The notes: generated by a model from the sequence alone, not told the origin. A stretch of 64,000 nucleotides of DNA from Cellulomonas sp. URHE0023 (GCF_000688475.1 NZ_JIAN01000005.1:496001-560000); one strand, 5' to 3'; shown: positions 1-8,261, counted from the first letter of the stretch. Program-made: numbers and translations.

Positions 1-24
1 GCGCGTGTCAATCGGGTGAAACCG

Positions 25-59
25 GACAGATCGCCCAGCCGGCGGCCCGCCGATCTGTC
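25..59. repeat. Inverted repeat upstream of the first gene
   Basis: Perfect 9-bp arms, GACAGATCG at 25-33 and CGATCTGTC at 51-59, flank a GC-rich 17-base spacer and end 11 bp before the start of the small gene at 71. It could be a terminator of a gene left of the window or an operator. There is no T-tract, so its role is open. Confidence 0.4.
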
Positions 60-70
60 AGGGTCACCCC

Positions 71-247
71 ATGTTCGGCTACCCACCAGCGGGCTGGTAC
101 CCCGACGGCGCCACGGTCGGCGTCGTCCGCTGGTTCGACGGCAGCGCCTGGACCGAGCACGTCATGCCCGAGCCCCTGCACAGCAGGCAGCGCGCCCGGG
201 CCCTCGTCTCCACGGTGCCCTCGACCGCCGAGGAACCGACCGGCTAG
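71..247 (+). CDS. Small DUF2510 domain protein
   Basis: A 58-residue protein that is almost entirely one DUF2510 motif: an N-terminal GWYPDG, then RWFDGSAWTEHV, the Trp-rich pattern of this actinobacterial domain. DUF2510 is usually appended to membrane or secreted proteins and its function is not established. No membrane segment is visible here, so it may be a stand-alone module or a remnant of a longer protein. It starts with ATG and its stop overlaps the last bases of the convergent catalase-like gene by 4 bp. A second protein with this domain lies at 25309-25527. Confidence 0.6.
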   Translation: MFGYPPAGWYPDGATVGVVRWFDGSAWTEHVMPEPLHSRQRARALVSTVPSTAEEPTG

Positions 248-1500
248 GTGGCGTCGAACCGCTCGGCGCCGGTGGGCTCGTAGTGCTCCACGTCGTTCAT
301 CCGGTGCCGCAGCTGGGACAGCTCCCAGTACATCCGCTTCCTCGCCCGGCTCTGGTTGCCCAGCGGACGGTGCTCGGCGATGGTGTGCCACGGGTTGTAG
401 GACAGCCGCTTCGCGAACTCCATCTGCGCGGGCGAGTCGAAGGTCTGCCTCGGCAGGCGCAGCGTCGCCACCGGTACGCGCGGCGACAGAGCGGTGGGCC
501 ACAGCACGCCGGCGTTCTCGATGGGCATGAGGTGCGGGTCGGTCTGCATCTGCACGCGCACCTCGAGCTCGACGTCACCTTCGGCGAGTGACGCGACCAT
601 CGCGTCGCGCAGGTAGTCGTCCGGCGGCCGCAGCGGCAGGCGCGGGACGGGGGTCTTCGTGCTCGACGTCGGCCAGACCGAGTACGACATCGCCTGACCC
701 TCGCCCATCAGGTAGGGCACGCAGCTGAAGTAGGGCGCCTCGAACGGGCTGGTCTGGGTCTTGGTGTAGAGACCCTGCATGATCATGTCCAGCACGTGCG
801 GGGCGCGCAGGTTCAGGAAGTAGAACAGCTGCGCGTTCTGCACGCTCCAGCGCTGCAGCGCCGCGTTGGCCTTCACGTCCGGAGTGACGAACGTGGCCGT
901 CGACACGCCGAACATGTCGAGCGTGTGCTTCTCGTCCTCCGCCAGCTTGGGCCCTTCCACGCCCATGAGCTTGATGCTGATGCTCATGAACCCGACGTCG
1001 TCGATGTCGGGCGTGATGTACGGACCGGGCCCCGAGAAGCGCACCCAGGCCTTGAAGGTCTGCGGCTTGGCATAGATCCCGCGGCGCATGTGCTCGGGCA
1101 GACCGTCGTGCACCGTGAACTCGCCGCGGCAGATGCCCTGCGTCTTGGTGTTGCCGCCACGCTCGAAGCCGCCCGGCTTCCACAGGCCGGTCATCTGCTG
1201 CGTGAAGCTGCGCACGATCGAGTCGGTGAAGCTCTCTTCGTCGACGATCATCCGCTCCTGCGCGATCCCGAGGTGCAGGTCACGGCGGTTGATGTTGATG
1301 ATCGACGTGACGAGCCGCTCGAGACGGTCCTTCAGCAGCGCGTCGAAGGCGGGTCTGACGAACGGGTCGACACGGCGCTCCAGCCTCAGCAAGGCCATCG
1401 TGGTGTCGGCCACGACGTCGCGCCACGCCACACCGGTGCTGGAGCGCGGCTGGGGGTGGCTGACGTTCGAGCTCGTGGTGGGCACTCCCGGCGGGCTCAC
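244..1500 (-). CDS. Catalase-fold heme protein, probably not a true catalase
   Basis: This 418-residue protein has the core of the catalase-like superfamily: TFKAWVRFSGPGP, then PDIDDVGFMSISIKLMGV, and a C-terminal NPWHTIAEHRPLGN followed by RKRMYWELSQLRHRMN. The RxxxY pattern ending at Y391 fits the proximal heme-ligand tyrosine. Family members normally carry a His in an aHpKahG-like segment as the distal residue; here the matching segment is GNTKTQG, with Asn117 at that place. This comparison is made from memory of the family. Loss of the distal His would argue against catalase activity and for a hydroperoxide-processing or structural role, as in coral allene oxide synthase. It starts with GTG, 11 bp after the upstream membrane-protein gene, and is divergent from the DyP/dioxygenase genes. 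Confidence 0.8.
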   Translation of the reverse strand: MSPPGVPTTSSNVSHPQPRSSTGVAWRDVVADTTMALLRLERRVDPFVRPAFDALLKDRLERLVTSIININRRDLHLGIAQERMIVDEESFTDSIVRSFTQQMTGLWKPGGFERGGNTKTQGICRGEFTVHDGLPEHMRRGIYAKPQTFKAWVRFSGPGPYITPDIDDVGFMSISIKLMGVEGPKLAEDEKHTLDMFGVSTATFVTPDVKANAALQRWSVQNAQLFYFLNLRAPHVLDMIMQGLYTKTQTSPFEAPYFSCVPYLMGEGQAMSYSVWPTSSTKTPVPRLPLRPPDDYLRDAMVASLAEGDVELEVRVQMQTDPHLMPIENAGVLWPTALSPRVPVATLRLPRQTFDSPAQMEFAKRLSYNPWHTIAEHRPLGNQSRARKRMYWELSQLRHRMNDVEHYEPTGAERFDAT

Positions 1501-1511
1501 GAGCGGCAGCC

Positions 1512-1886
1512 TCAGTCGCGGGCGGCGAGGACCGCGAGCGCCGTGTTGACCGAAGAGATGGCCACGGTGGTGACGGCAGCACGTCGCGGGAGGTCACCGC
1601 GGATGCCGGACACGGCGGCGGACACCGTGTCCGACGCGTGGATGAGGATCGCCAGGCGGGTCAGCCTGCGTCGCGAGGCGTCGTCCGCGGCCAGCAGCTC
1701 GACGCCGAGCAGGATCGTCCGGATGCCGAACATGCGGAACGGGTACATGCCTGCCCGGGCCGCGTGCTCGTCCGTGGTCAGCCGACGCAGGAGCACCTGG
1801 GGCGCCAGGAGGCCGAGCGTTCCGTTGACGATGCGGACGACGGCCAGGATCTGACCCGAGCGGCGTGCCACGGTGGATGTCGCCAT
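1512..1886 (-). CDS. Small membrane protein of unknown function
   Basis: A 124-residue protein with three to four hydrophobic stretches (for example ILAVVRIVNGTLGLLAP and TILLGVELLAA) and a final helix near the C-terminus. The pattern resembles small four-helix DUF4267/DoxX-like membrane proteins, but I cannot assign a family. The chosen ATG at 1886 has an AGGGGAG ribosome site about 5 bases upstream; a longer frame reaches position 2090 but lacks support. It is the first gene of a two-gene operon with the catalase-fold protein, so it may help anchor or serve that enzyme at the membrane. A frequent alternative would be a general redox-stress membrane protein. Confidence 0.65.
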   Translation of the reverse strand: MATSTVARRSGQILAVVRIVNGTLGLLAPQVLLRRLTTDEHAARAGMYPFRMFGIRTILLGVELLAADDASRRRLTRLAILIHASDTVSAAVSGIRGDLPRRAAVTTVAISSVNTALAVLAARD

Positions 1887-1915
1887 TGCGTCTCCCCTGA
1901 TCGACTCCCCTGCCA

Positions 1916-1945
1916 CGTTGACAGCGGCGCTGGTCGCTGTCAACG
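1916..1945. promoter_or_regulatory. Long perfect dyad in the divergent heme-cluster promoter
   Basis: CGTTGACAGCG (1916-1926) and CGCTGTCAACG (1935-1945) form perfect 11-bp arms around an 8-base spacer. The dyad sits in the 182-bp gap between the leftward membrane/catalase-fold operon and the rightward dyp/dioxygenase operon. Each arm contains TTGACA, so it also overlaps a possible -35 element in each direction. Size and symmetry suit a TetR- or GntR-type dimer controlling both arms. No such regulator gene lies beside it. Confidence 0.7.
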
Positions 1946-2068
1946 CCCGCGCGCCGACGCCCGGTATCGCCCGGTTTACGCCTTTACAAGCCTGGTCGGC
2001 GAGGCCAGTCTGGAAGGCGATCAGGCCGCGCTCGATCCACCGGCCTGCGGGCAGGGGGAGGCCAGACG

Positions 2069-2539
2069 ATGTTTGGCAGGTCGACGACACGTGAGCGCAA
2101 GACCACCGAGGCCACCCTCATGCGGCTCGGCAACCTGCTCCTCGACGAGCTCTTCCGCGCGAGCCCTCCCGGTCCGATCCCCAAGGGAAAGCTGCGCGGG
2201 ACGGTTCTCGCCTTTCCGGGAAGCCGAGCGGTCAAGCCCATCTCGAAGATCGCACGCGTGCTGTTCTGGCAGGGCAAGGTCGTGGACGCGGAACAGGCCA
2301 GCCTGAAGAACCTCGTGAGCCCGTTGCGGCTGCCGTTGATCAAGGCGACGTTGTCCCACGCGGACAGCTGGGTCGACGGTGACCCGATCGTCCTCATCGA
2401 CTACTCGCGCACCTCGCTCGTGGCCCACATGGTCCGTGACGAGATCCGTCTCGTCGGCCCCAACCTCTACCTCGGGGTCGTCTTCCTGTGGCGCTGGCGC
2501 GTCGGCTGGTTCACGCTCCGACAGCGCGGATCGAAGTAG
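2069..2539 (+). CDS. Conserved protein of unknown function (heme cluster)
   Basis: A 156-residue protein with no recognised catalytic motif. Its most characteristic parts are a central KGKLRGTVLAFPGSR segment and a C-terminal DGDPIVLIDYSRTS followed by HMVRDEIRLVGPNLYLG. The second block looks like a conserved ligand-binding or structural core, and the tail (WRWRVGWFTL) is aromatic and basic. No signal peptide or clear membrane helix is seen. It is the first gene of the rightward operon that continues into the 406-aa protein, the DyP peroxidase and the alpha-dioxygenase-like enzyme, so a role in handling the lipid substrate or product is possible but unproven. It starts with ATG; the downstream gap to the next gene is 52 bp. 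Confidence 0.65.
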   Translation: MFGRSTTRERKTTEATLMRLGNLLLDELFRASPPGPIPKGKLRGTVLAFPGSRAVKPISKIARVLFWQGKVVDAEQASLKNLVSPLRLPLIKATLSHADSWVDGDPIVLIDYSRTSLVAHMVRDEIRLVGPNLYLGVVFLWRWRVGWFTLRQRGSK

Positions 2540-2591
2540 CACTCCGGACCGGCGAGCGACGGGCAGGGCACATGGTCCGAGGGGTTGTTGC

Positions 2592-3812
2592 ATGCCGGCA
2601 CAGGTAGCGGTCTGCGTCCAGGCGGAGCTCGTCGCCGACCGCGAGCAGGCTGCCCGAGACTTCCTGGCGCAGATCGACGTCGACGCCTTCGACGCGATGG
2701 GCACGGTCCACTTCGCCCGTGCCTTCATCCTCGACCGAGTGGTGGACACGGCTGGACGCCCGATCCCGTCGTCGGTGGTCTACATGGCCGACGTCGACGG
2801 TTCGGCCGACGGGCACTTCCGGGCCCTGCCGCCCGACCTGCAGACGCTCTTCGGGCACTGCGTGGGCTACCCCACCAACTCGGGCACAGGCGCGCGGCTC
2901 AGGTGGTTGCACGAGCACTCGTTGCGGCCGGCCGCCTACTACCGGCACACGGCAGACCGACCCGTGGATCAGATCAGGCGCGAGGCGTACCTGCGCGAGC
3001 AGGTCGAGATCGTGCTGGACGAGCTGCCGGACGCCCGGCGAACCTCGGTCGACGAGGTCACCCGCACCGTGTACCGGGCGATGAAGCGGCGCCCGGACCT
3101 GTCATGGGCCATCCGACGGCCCGCGAGCCCGGGACTCGCCTACGGAGTGCTCCGGATCGCGACGCTCGTCGCCCTCGCCGGGGCCCTGCTCTTCACGCTC
3201 CCCGTCGTCGGACCGTTCCTCGTCGCGTGGGTCCTCGTGGTGCGTTTCCTGGAGCTGCACGACGCCCAGGAGAGCGGGGCGGTCGACGTCGGGCACATCG
3301 AGGCGGTCCGACGGCACGAGGACCACGGGGTGCAGAACCCGTTCACGGGCGTGGGGTTCGTCAAGCCCGGGATCGTGCGGCGGCTCACCATGCGCGGCGC
3401 GCTGCTCGGCCTCGACCTGGCGTTCCGCCTCGTCATGTACCGCAACAGCCTGTCCGGCGTGCGGACCATCCACTTCGCCCGGTGGCAGCCGGTCGACGGC
3501 GGCCGCCGGTTCATCTTCGCGAGCGCCTACGACGGCAACCTCGAGAGCTACATGGACGACTTCATCTCCCGGCTGGCCTGGGGCATCAACCTCGTCTTCG
3601 GCAACGGCGTCGGCTTCCCGCGCACGCGCTGGCTGTTCTTCGGTGGCGCTAAGGACGAGATCGCGTACAAGCACTACCTGCGCCGTCACCTGGTCCCGAC
3701 CGAGGTGTTCTACTCGGCGTACCCGACGCTCGCCGCGATCCACATCGACCGGAACGCCGACGTCCGGCGGGCTCTTCGCGCCCAGGACCGGCGTTGGCTG
3801 CAGGCGATGTGA
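2592..3812 (+). CDS. Duplicated-domain membrane-associated protein (heme cluster)
   Basis: A 406-residue protein built from two visibly related halves around a hydrophobic segment (about residues 186-220). Half one has HFAR at 40-43, an ADVDG block at 66-70 and FGHCVGYP at 87-94. Half two has HFAR at 294-297, SAYDGN at 311-316 and FGNGVGFP at 336-343, with LRP(A)AYY and LVPTEVFYSAYP closing the halves. The repeated domain could be a ferredoxin-like alpha/beta-barrel fold like that of DyP peroxidases, but this is inference and no heme ligand is identified. ATG at 2592 was chosen; longer frames to the left have no ribosome site. Its TGA overlaps the GTG start of the DyP gene, which suggests translational coupling and a shared function. 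Confidence 0.65.
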   Translation: MPAQVAVCVQAELVADREQAARDFLAQIDVDAFDAMGTVHFARAFILDRVVDTAGRPIPSSVVYMADVDGSADGHFRALPPDLQTLFGHCVGYPTNSGTGARLRWLHEHSLRPAAYYRHTADRPVDQIRREAYLREQVEIVLDELPDARRTSVDEVTRTVYRAMKRRPDLSWAIRRPASPGLAYGVLRIATLVALAGALLFTLPVVGPFLVAWVLVVRFLELHDAQESGAVDVGHIEAVRRHEDHGVQNPFTGVGFVKPGIVRRLTMRGALLGLDLAFRLVMYRNSLSGVRTIHFARWQPVDGGRRFIFASAYDGNLESYMDDFISRLAWGINLVFGNGVGFPRTRWLFFGGAKDEIAYKHYLRRHLVPTEVFYSAYPTLAAIHIDRNADVRRALRAQDRRWLQAM

Positions 3813-5185
3813 GCGCCGTGACGAGCGAGCGGCTCGACCTGTCGGACGTCCAGGGTCTGGTGGTGCGCGGCTACGGCAAGCTCCCGTGCGCGGCCTACGT
3901 GCTGGTGCACGCACCGGAGCCGGACGGCCTGAGGCAGCTGGCCCGGTGGGTCGCTGAGCGGGTCACCTCCGGTGCCGAGAGCCCCACCGACCGGGCGCTG
4001 AACGTCGCCGTCACGAGCGAGGGGGTGCGTGCGCTGACCGGGTGGGACGAGCTGCCCGACGGGTTCTCAGAGCCGTTCCGGACCGGGATGGACACCGAGT
4101 ACCGGAACCGCATCCTCGGTGACACCGGGTCGAACGGACCGAGCGGCTGGCTGTGGGGACGCGCCGACGCCGAGCCCGTCCACCTCGTGCTCATGCTGTA
4201 CGCCCGGGACGCGTCCACCCTGGCGACGTTCCTGGAGGAGGTCAGCGGGCAGGCGCACGCCGGCGGGGTCCGGGTGCACCGGGTGCTCGCCACCGACGAG
4301 CTGAGCGACCGGGAGGCCTTCGGGTTCCGGGACGGGGTCTCGCAGCCGACGATCGCCGGGGTGACCGACGGGCCGAACCCTCCCGAGGCCCTCATGCCCG
4401 GCGAGTTCGTCCTCGGCTACCGCAACGAGTACGGCCAACGGTCCGAGCGTCCGCTGCTGGGGCGGTCGCAGGACCCCGACCGGATGCTGGCCCGCGACCG
4501 TTCGGGAGCACCGGACCTCGGCCGCAACGGCTCCTACCTGGTCTTCCGCCAGCTCAGGCAGGACGTCGAGGGCTTCTGGGGATGGGTGGATGAGGCGGCC
4601 GGCGGCGACGCCGCAGCGAGCCAGCACCTCGCGGCTCGGATCGTGGGCAGGTGGCCCAGTGGTGCGCCGCTGGTTCTCGCCCCCGGAGCCGACGACCCGT
4701 CGGTCGCCGACGCGAACGACTTCGGCTACCACCACACCGACGCCCTCGGTCTGCGGTGCCCGGTGGGCGCCCACGTGCGTCGCGCCAACCCGCGCGACTC
4801 CCTGCCGCCGAGCCCCGGCACGGAGTCCTCCTTGCGAGGCGTCCGCACCCACCGGATGATCCGCCGAGGTCGGACGTACTCCGACGGTGACGAGCAGGGC
4901 CTGTATTTCGTGGCCCTGGGCGCCAACCTGGCCCGGCAGTTCGAGTTCGTCCAGCACGGCTGGCTGAACGGCAACGCGTTCGTGACGCTCGACGACGTGG
5001 ACGACCCCCTGGTCGGTGCCCGGGCGCACGGGCCGTCGTCGTTCACCGTCCCCGAGCAGCCCGTGCGGCGGCGCTACCGGGACCTCCCCCAGTTCATCCA
5101 GGTGCGCGGTGGCGCCTACTTCTTCCTGCCCGGCCTGCGGGCGCTCAACTTCCTCGCGGCACGCCCGCGGGGCGGAACGGACTGA
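3809..5185 (+). CDS. DyP-type heme peroxidase
   Basis: DyP peroxidases use hydrogen peroxide (or organic hydroperoxides) and a b-type heme to oxidise dyes and phenols. This 458-residue protein has the diagnostic GFRDG motif with the distal Asp near residue 175, the proximal-His segment CPVGAHVRRANPR (His about 322), and THRMIRRGRTYSDG with the distal-side basic residues, then GLYFVALGANLARQFEFVQ. No Tat or Sec signal is visible, so it is probably cytoplasmic. The GTG at 3809 overlaps the preceding stop by 4 bp; GTG at 3818 or TTG at 3794 are alternatives. No encapsulin gene is nearby, unlike many DyP loci. The downstream dioxygenase-like gene follows after 22 bp, so a lipid hydroperoxide is a plausible co-substrate. 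Confidence 0.9.
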   Translation: MSAVTSERLDLSDVQGLVVRGYGKLPCAAYVLVHAPEPDGLRQLARWVAERVTSGAESPTDRALNVAVTSEGVRALTGWDELPDGFSEPFRTGMDTEYRNRILGDTGSNGPSGWLWGRADAEPVHLVLMLYARDASTLATFLEEVSGQAHAGGVRVHRVLATDELSDREAFGFRDGVSQPTIAGVTDGPNPPEALMPGEFVLGYRNEYGQRSERPLLGRSQDPDRMLARDRSGAPDLGRNGSYLVFRQLRQDVEGFWGWVDEAAGGDAAASQHLAARIVGRWPSGAPLVLAPGADDPSVADANDFGYHHTDALGLRCPVGAHVRRANPRDSLPPSPGTESSLRGVRTHRMIRRGRTYSDGDEQGLYFVALGANLARQFEFVQHGWLNGNAFVTLDDVDDPLVGARAHGPSSFTVPEQPVRRRYRDLPQFIQVRGGAYFFLPGLRALNFLAARPRGGTD

Positions 5186-5207
5186 GGACACGACTCTCGG
5201 GGGAAAG

Positions 5208-6974
5208 ATGCGCAAGCAGTCGACGTTCGGCAAGGTCGTCGAGTTCTTCGACCAGCGGTTCAGGTGGCACACGTTCCCGACCGTGCTCGGGGTGCTCGCG
5301 CTCATCGGCGTCCGGAACACGCTGCGGGCCCGCAACCTGTTCAGCACCACCAAGGGGTCGGGCACCAAGGCACCCGTCCCCGCGCCACCGCGTCACCTCG
5401 TCGCACGCACCACCGACGGTTCCTACAACGACCTCGACCACCCCGCGATGGGGATGGCCGGCACGCGGTTCGGCCGGAACGTGCCACTCGAGCTCACGAA
5501 GCCCGAGGTCCCGCCCCGGCTGTTCACACCGAACCCCAGGACCATCTCCGAGACCCTGCTCCTGCGCCACGAGTTCAAGCCCGCCACCACGCTGAACGTC
5601 CTGGCCGCAGCGTGGCTGCAGTTCGAGACGCGGGACTGGTTCAGCCACGGCACAGACATGGAGCACCCGATCCGCGTCCCGCGTCCTGCGGGCGACGACT
5701 GGCCCACCGACCCGATGGAGTGGCCCAGCACGCCCAAGGACCACACCAACCACGCGACCGACGGGTCGGCGACGTTCCTCAACACCGAGACGCACTGGTG
5801 GGACGCGTCCCAGATCTACGGGAGCGTCCCCGAGTTCGAGCAGGCCATCCGGACCGGCGTGGGCGGCCGGGTGCGGATCCGCGAGGACGGGCTGATCGAC
5901 GTGGACCCGGCCCTGCTCGGCACCTCGGGCGGCCGGGACGGCTGGTGGGTGGGGCTCGAGCTCATGCACACGCTGTTCATGCGGGAGCACAACGCGATCT
6001 GCGACCGGCTCGCGGCGTCCTACTCGTCGTGGACCGACGACCAGCTGTTCGAGAAGGCCCGTCTGATCAACGCGGCCCTCATCGCGAAGATCCACACCGT
6101 CGAGTGGACGCCCGCGATCCTCGGCCACCCCGTCCTGCACATCGCGATGCGCGCCAACTGGTGGGGGCTTGCCGAGGAACGGGTGCACAACCTGGTCGGG
6201 CGCCTCAGCTCGAGCGACCTGATCAGCGGCATCCCGGGGTCGCCGACCGACCACCACGGCGTGCCGTACGCGATGACCGAGGAGTTCGTCGCGGTGTACC
6301 GGATGCACCCGCTGATCCCCGACGACTACGAGATCCGCGACGCCGTCACCGGCGCCGTCACCGAGAACCTGCAGTTCACGGACCTGCACGGGTTGAGCTC
6401 GCGGCCCGTCCTGGAGCGCGCCTCCGCATCGAACGTGTTCTTCTCGCTCGGCGTGGCCAACCCCGGCGCGCTGCGTCTGCACAACAACCCTCGGTTCATG
6501 CACCGGCTCGAGCGCGCCGACGGCCACCTGATCGACCTGGCGGCGATCGACGTCCTGCGCTCGCGCGAACGCGGCGTCCCCCGGTACAACGACTTCCGCC
6601 GCCTGATGCACATGGCACCCGTGCGCAGCTTCGACGAGCTCGGCGACGACCCCGAGACGGTCGCCCAGCTGCGCGAGGTGTACGACGACAACCTGGAGGA
6701 CGTCGACCTGGCCGTCGGCATGCTCGGCGAGCAGCTGCCGCGCGGCTTCGGGTTCAGCGACACCGCGTTCCGGATCTTCGTCCTCATGGCGTCGCGCCGC
6801 CTGAAGAGCGACCGCTTCTTCGGCGTGGACTTCAACGCGAAGGTCTACACGCCCGAGGGGATGGCCTGGATCGACGGCAACGACATGTCGTCGGTGATCG
6901 TGCGGCACTTCCCGGAGCTCGCTCCGGCGGTGCGAGGCGTCCGCAACGCGTTCGCACCCTGGCCGTTGCCCTAG
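5208..6974 (+). CDS. Alpha-dioxygenase/cyclooxygenase-like fatty-acid oxygenase
   Basis: A 588-residue member of the animal heme peroxidase superfamily that resembles plant alpha-dioxygenases more than myeloperoxidases. Visible features are DGSYNDLDHPAMG then GTRFGRNVP, the distal-His helix WLQFETRDWFSHG (His147), LMHTLFMREHNAICD, and VYRMHPLIPDDYEI with Tyr364-x-x-His367. That spacing matches the catalytic Tyr radical and proximal heme His of alpha-DOX and COX. In those enzymes the Tyr radical abstracts hydrogen from a fatty acid, and alpha-DOX makes 2-hydroperoxy acids. A hydrophobic N-terminal stretch (about residues 22-36) may attach it to the membrane. ATG at 5208 follows a GGGGAAAG ribosome site. 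It is the last gene of the rightward cluster. Substrate and product are inferred from the family. Confidence 0.88.
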   Translation: MRKQSTFGKVVEFFDQRFRWHTFPTVLGVLALIGVRNTLRARNLFSTTKGSGTKAPVPAPPRHLVARTTDGSYNDLDHPAMGMAGTRFGRNVPLELTKPEVPPRLFTPNPRTISETLLLRHEFKPATTLNVLAAAWLQFETRDWFSHGTDMEHPIRVPRPAGDDWPTDPMEWPSTPKDHTNHATDGSATFLNTETHWWDASQIYGSVPEFEQAIRTGVGGRVRIREDGLIDVDPALLGTSGGRDGWWVGLELMHTLFMREHNAICDRLAASYSSWTDDQLFEKARLINAALIAKIHTVEWTPAILGHPVLHIAMRANWWGLAEERVHNLVGRLSSSDLISGIPGSPTDHHGVPYAMTEEFVAVYRMHPLIPDDYEIRDAVTGAVTENLQFTDLHGLSSRPVLERASASNVFFSLGVANPGALRLHNNPRFMHRLERADGHLIDLAAIDVLRSRERGVPRYNDFRRLMHMAPVRSFDELGDDPETVAQLREVYDDNLEDVDLAVGMLGEQLPRGFGFSDTAFRIFVLMASRRLKSDRFFGVDFNAKVYTPEGMAWIDGNDMSSVIVRHFPELAPAVRGVRNAFAPWPLP

Positions 6975-7009
6975 CCCGTCCTGTGGGCGCTCGGTCCTAG
7001 GCTCGGGCC

Positions 7010-8101
7010 GTGCACCGGCTGTCCCGCACCGACGCCCGACGCGTCGCCGTGCGCGCACAGCTGCTCACAGCCGACCGCCCGACCGACGTGCACGAGACGG
7101 TCCGCCGGCTCTCGCTCCTCCAGCTGAACCCGACCGCGCCGATCGCCCCGAGCGCGGACCTCGTCCTGTGGAGCCGGATCGGTTCGTCGTACGACCCGGC
7201 GGAGCTGCGCGAGGCGCTCGACCAGCAGACGATCCTGGACTACCGGATGACCCTGCGCGTCGCGGAGGACATGGCGCTGTACCGCGCCGAGATGGCGCAG
7301 TGGCCGGGCACGGGCGACGCCGTTCCGGGATGGGCGCGGGCCAACCGGCAGTGGGTCGAGGACAACGAGGCGTGCCGGCAGGACATTCTCGCGCTGCTGC
7401 GCACCGACGGTCCCCTGACCGCGAGCGAGCTGCCGGACACCTGCGTGCGGCCGTGGCGGTCGTCGGGCTGGAACAACAACCGCAACATCACGATGATGCT
7501 CGACCAGCTGGTGCTGATGGGTGACGTCGCGGCCGCGGGCGGGACCGGCAAGGACCGGCTGTGGGACCTGGCCGAGCGGGTCTACCCGCCCGGCCCGGAG
7601 ATCCCGCTCGGGGAGGCACGGCGGCTTCGCGACGAGCGTCGTCTCGGCGCTCTCGGGATCGCCCGCTCGCGGGGACCCGCGTGCCCGGTCGAACCCCTCG
7701 ACGTCGGGACCGCCGGGGAGGCGACTGTCGTGGAGGGCGTGCGCGGCGAGTGGCGGGTGGACCCGGCGCTCCTGGATGCACCGCGGTTCGAGGGGCGCGC
7801 GGCGCTGCTCTCCCCCTTCGACCGGCTGCTGCACGACCGCAAGCGGATGGCCGAGATCTTCGAGTTCGAGTACGCCTTGGAGATGTTCAAGCCGGCCGCC
7901 GCACGCCGCTGGGGCTACTACGCGCTGCCGGTGCTCGTCGGCGACCGGCTGGTGGGCAAGCTCGACGCGGATGCCCGCGCGGGCGCGCTCCGGGTCAATG
8001 CCCTGCACCTGGACGTGCCGCTCTCGTCGTCGGAGAGGGACGCGATCGACCATGAGATCGCCGACCTCGCCCGGTGGCTCGGGCTCGGGCTCGACTCGTA
8101 G
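7010..8101 (+). CDS. YcaQ-like winged-helix DNA-binding protein
   Basis: A 363-residue member of the winged-helix family that includes the E. coli crosslink-repair glycosylase YcaQ/AlkX and many uncharacterised actinobacterial paralogues. Visible marks are the N-terminal RLSRTDARRVAVRAQLL helix, RRLSLLQLNPTAPIAPSADL, the tandem winged-helix region, and the C-terminal LLSPFDRLLHDRKRMAEIFEFEY block typical of the family. Known members flip or excise damaged bases; whether this one is a glycosylase or a regulator cannot be told from sequence. It starts with GTG 35 bp after the dioxygenase gene, without an obvious ribosome site, so it may be transcribed separately. Confidence 0.75.
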   Translation: MHRLSRTDARRVAVRAQLLTADRPTDVHETVRRLSLLQLNPTAPIAPSADLVLWSRIGSSYDPAELREALDQQTILDYRMTLRVAEDMALYRAEMAQWPGTGDAVPGWARANRQWVEDNEACRQDILALLRTDGPLTASELPDTCVRPWRSSGWNNNRNITMMLDQLVLMGDVAAAGGTGKDRLWDLAERVYPPGPEIPLGEARRLRDERRLGALGIARSRGPACPVEPLDVGTAGEATVVEGVRGEWRVDPALLDAPRFEGRAALLSPFDRLLHDRKRMAEIFEFEYALEMFKPAAARRWGYYALPVLVGDRLVGKLDADARAGALRVNALHLDVPLSSSERDAIDHEIADLARWLGLGLDS

Positions 8102-8108
8102 CCGGCCG

Positions 8109-8138
8109 CCGGGACATCTGCCGTTCGATGTCTTCCGG
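8109..8138. terminator. Inverted repeat, possible terminator before nrdD
   Basis: CCGGGACATC (8109-8118) and GATGTC-tt-CCGG (8127-8138) can pair around an 8-base loop with a two-base bulge. It lies directly after the YcaQ-like gene and 124 bp before nrdD. It lacks a T-tract, so a regulatory hairpin or operator for nrdDG is an alternative. Confidence 0.4.
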
Positions 8139-8261
8139 CGATCCTGTTCGGGGACACGCCGAGGGTGGGTCTAGCCTCAGTCCCACGAATCGAGCTCCAC
8201 CCCCGCACGGGCGGCGCCGGTCCCTAGTCACCCCCAGGTTTCGACCAGACGAGGACCAGCA

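Noticed and set aside
3809..5185. Encapsulin-cargo DyP
   Set aside because: No encapsulin shell gene is adjacent and no typical C-terminal targeting peptide is seen, so cargo status is not supported.
5145..7058. 637-codon leftward frame opposite the dioxygenase
   Set aside because: Shadow of the real gene, which carries the heme-peroxidase motifs.
8102..8261. Search for an NrdR box or a cobalamin riboswitch upstream of nrdD
   Set aside because: No ACACwAtATaTwGTGT-like pair or B12-box was recognised; only a short inverted repeat is present.
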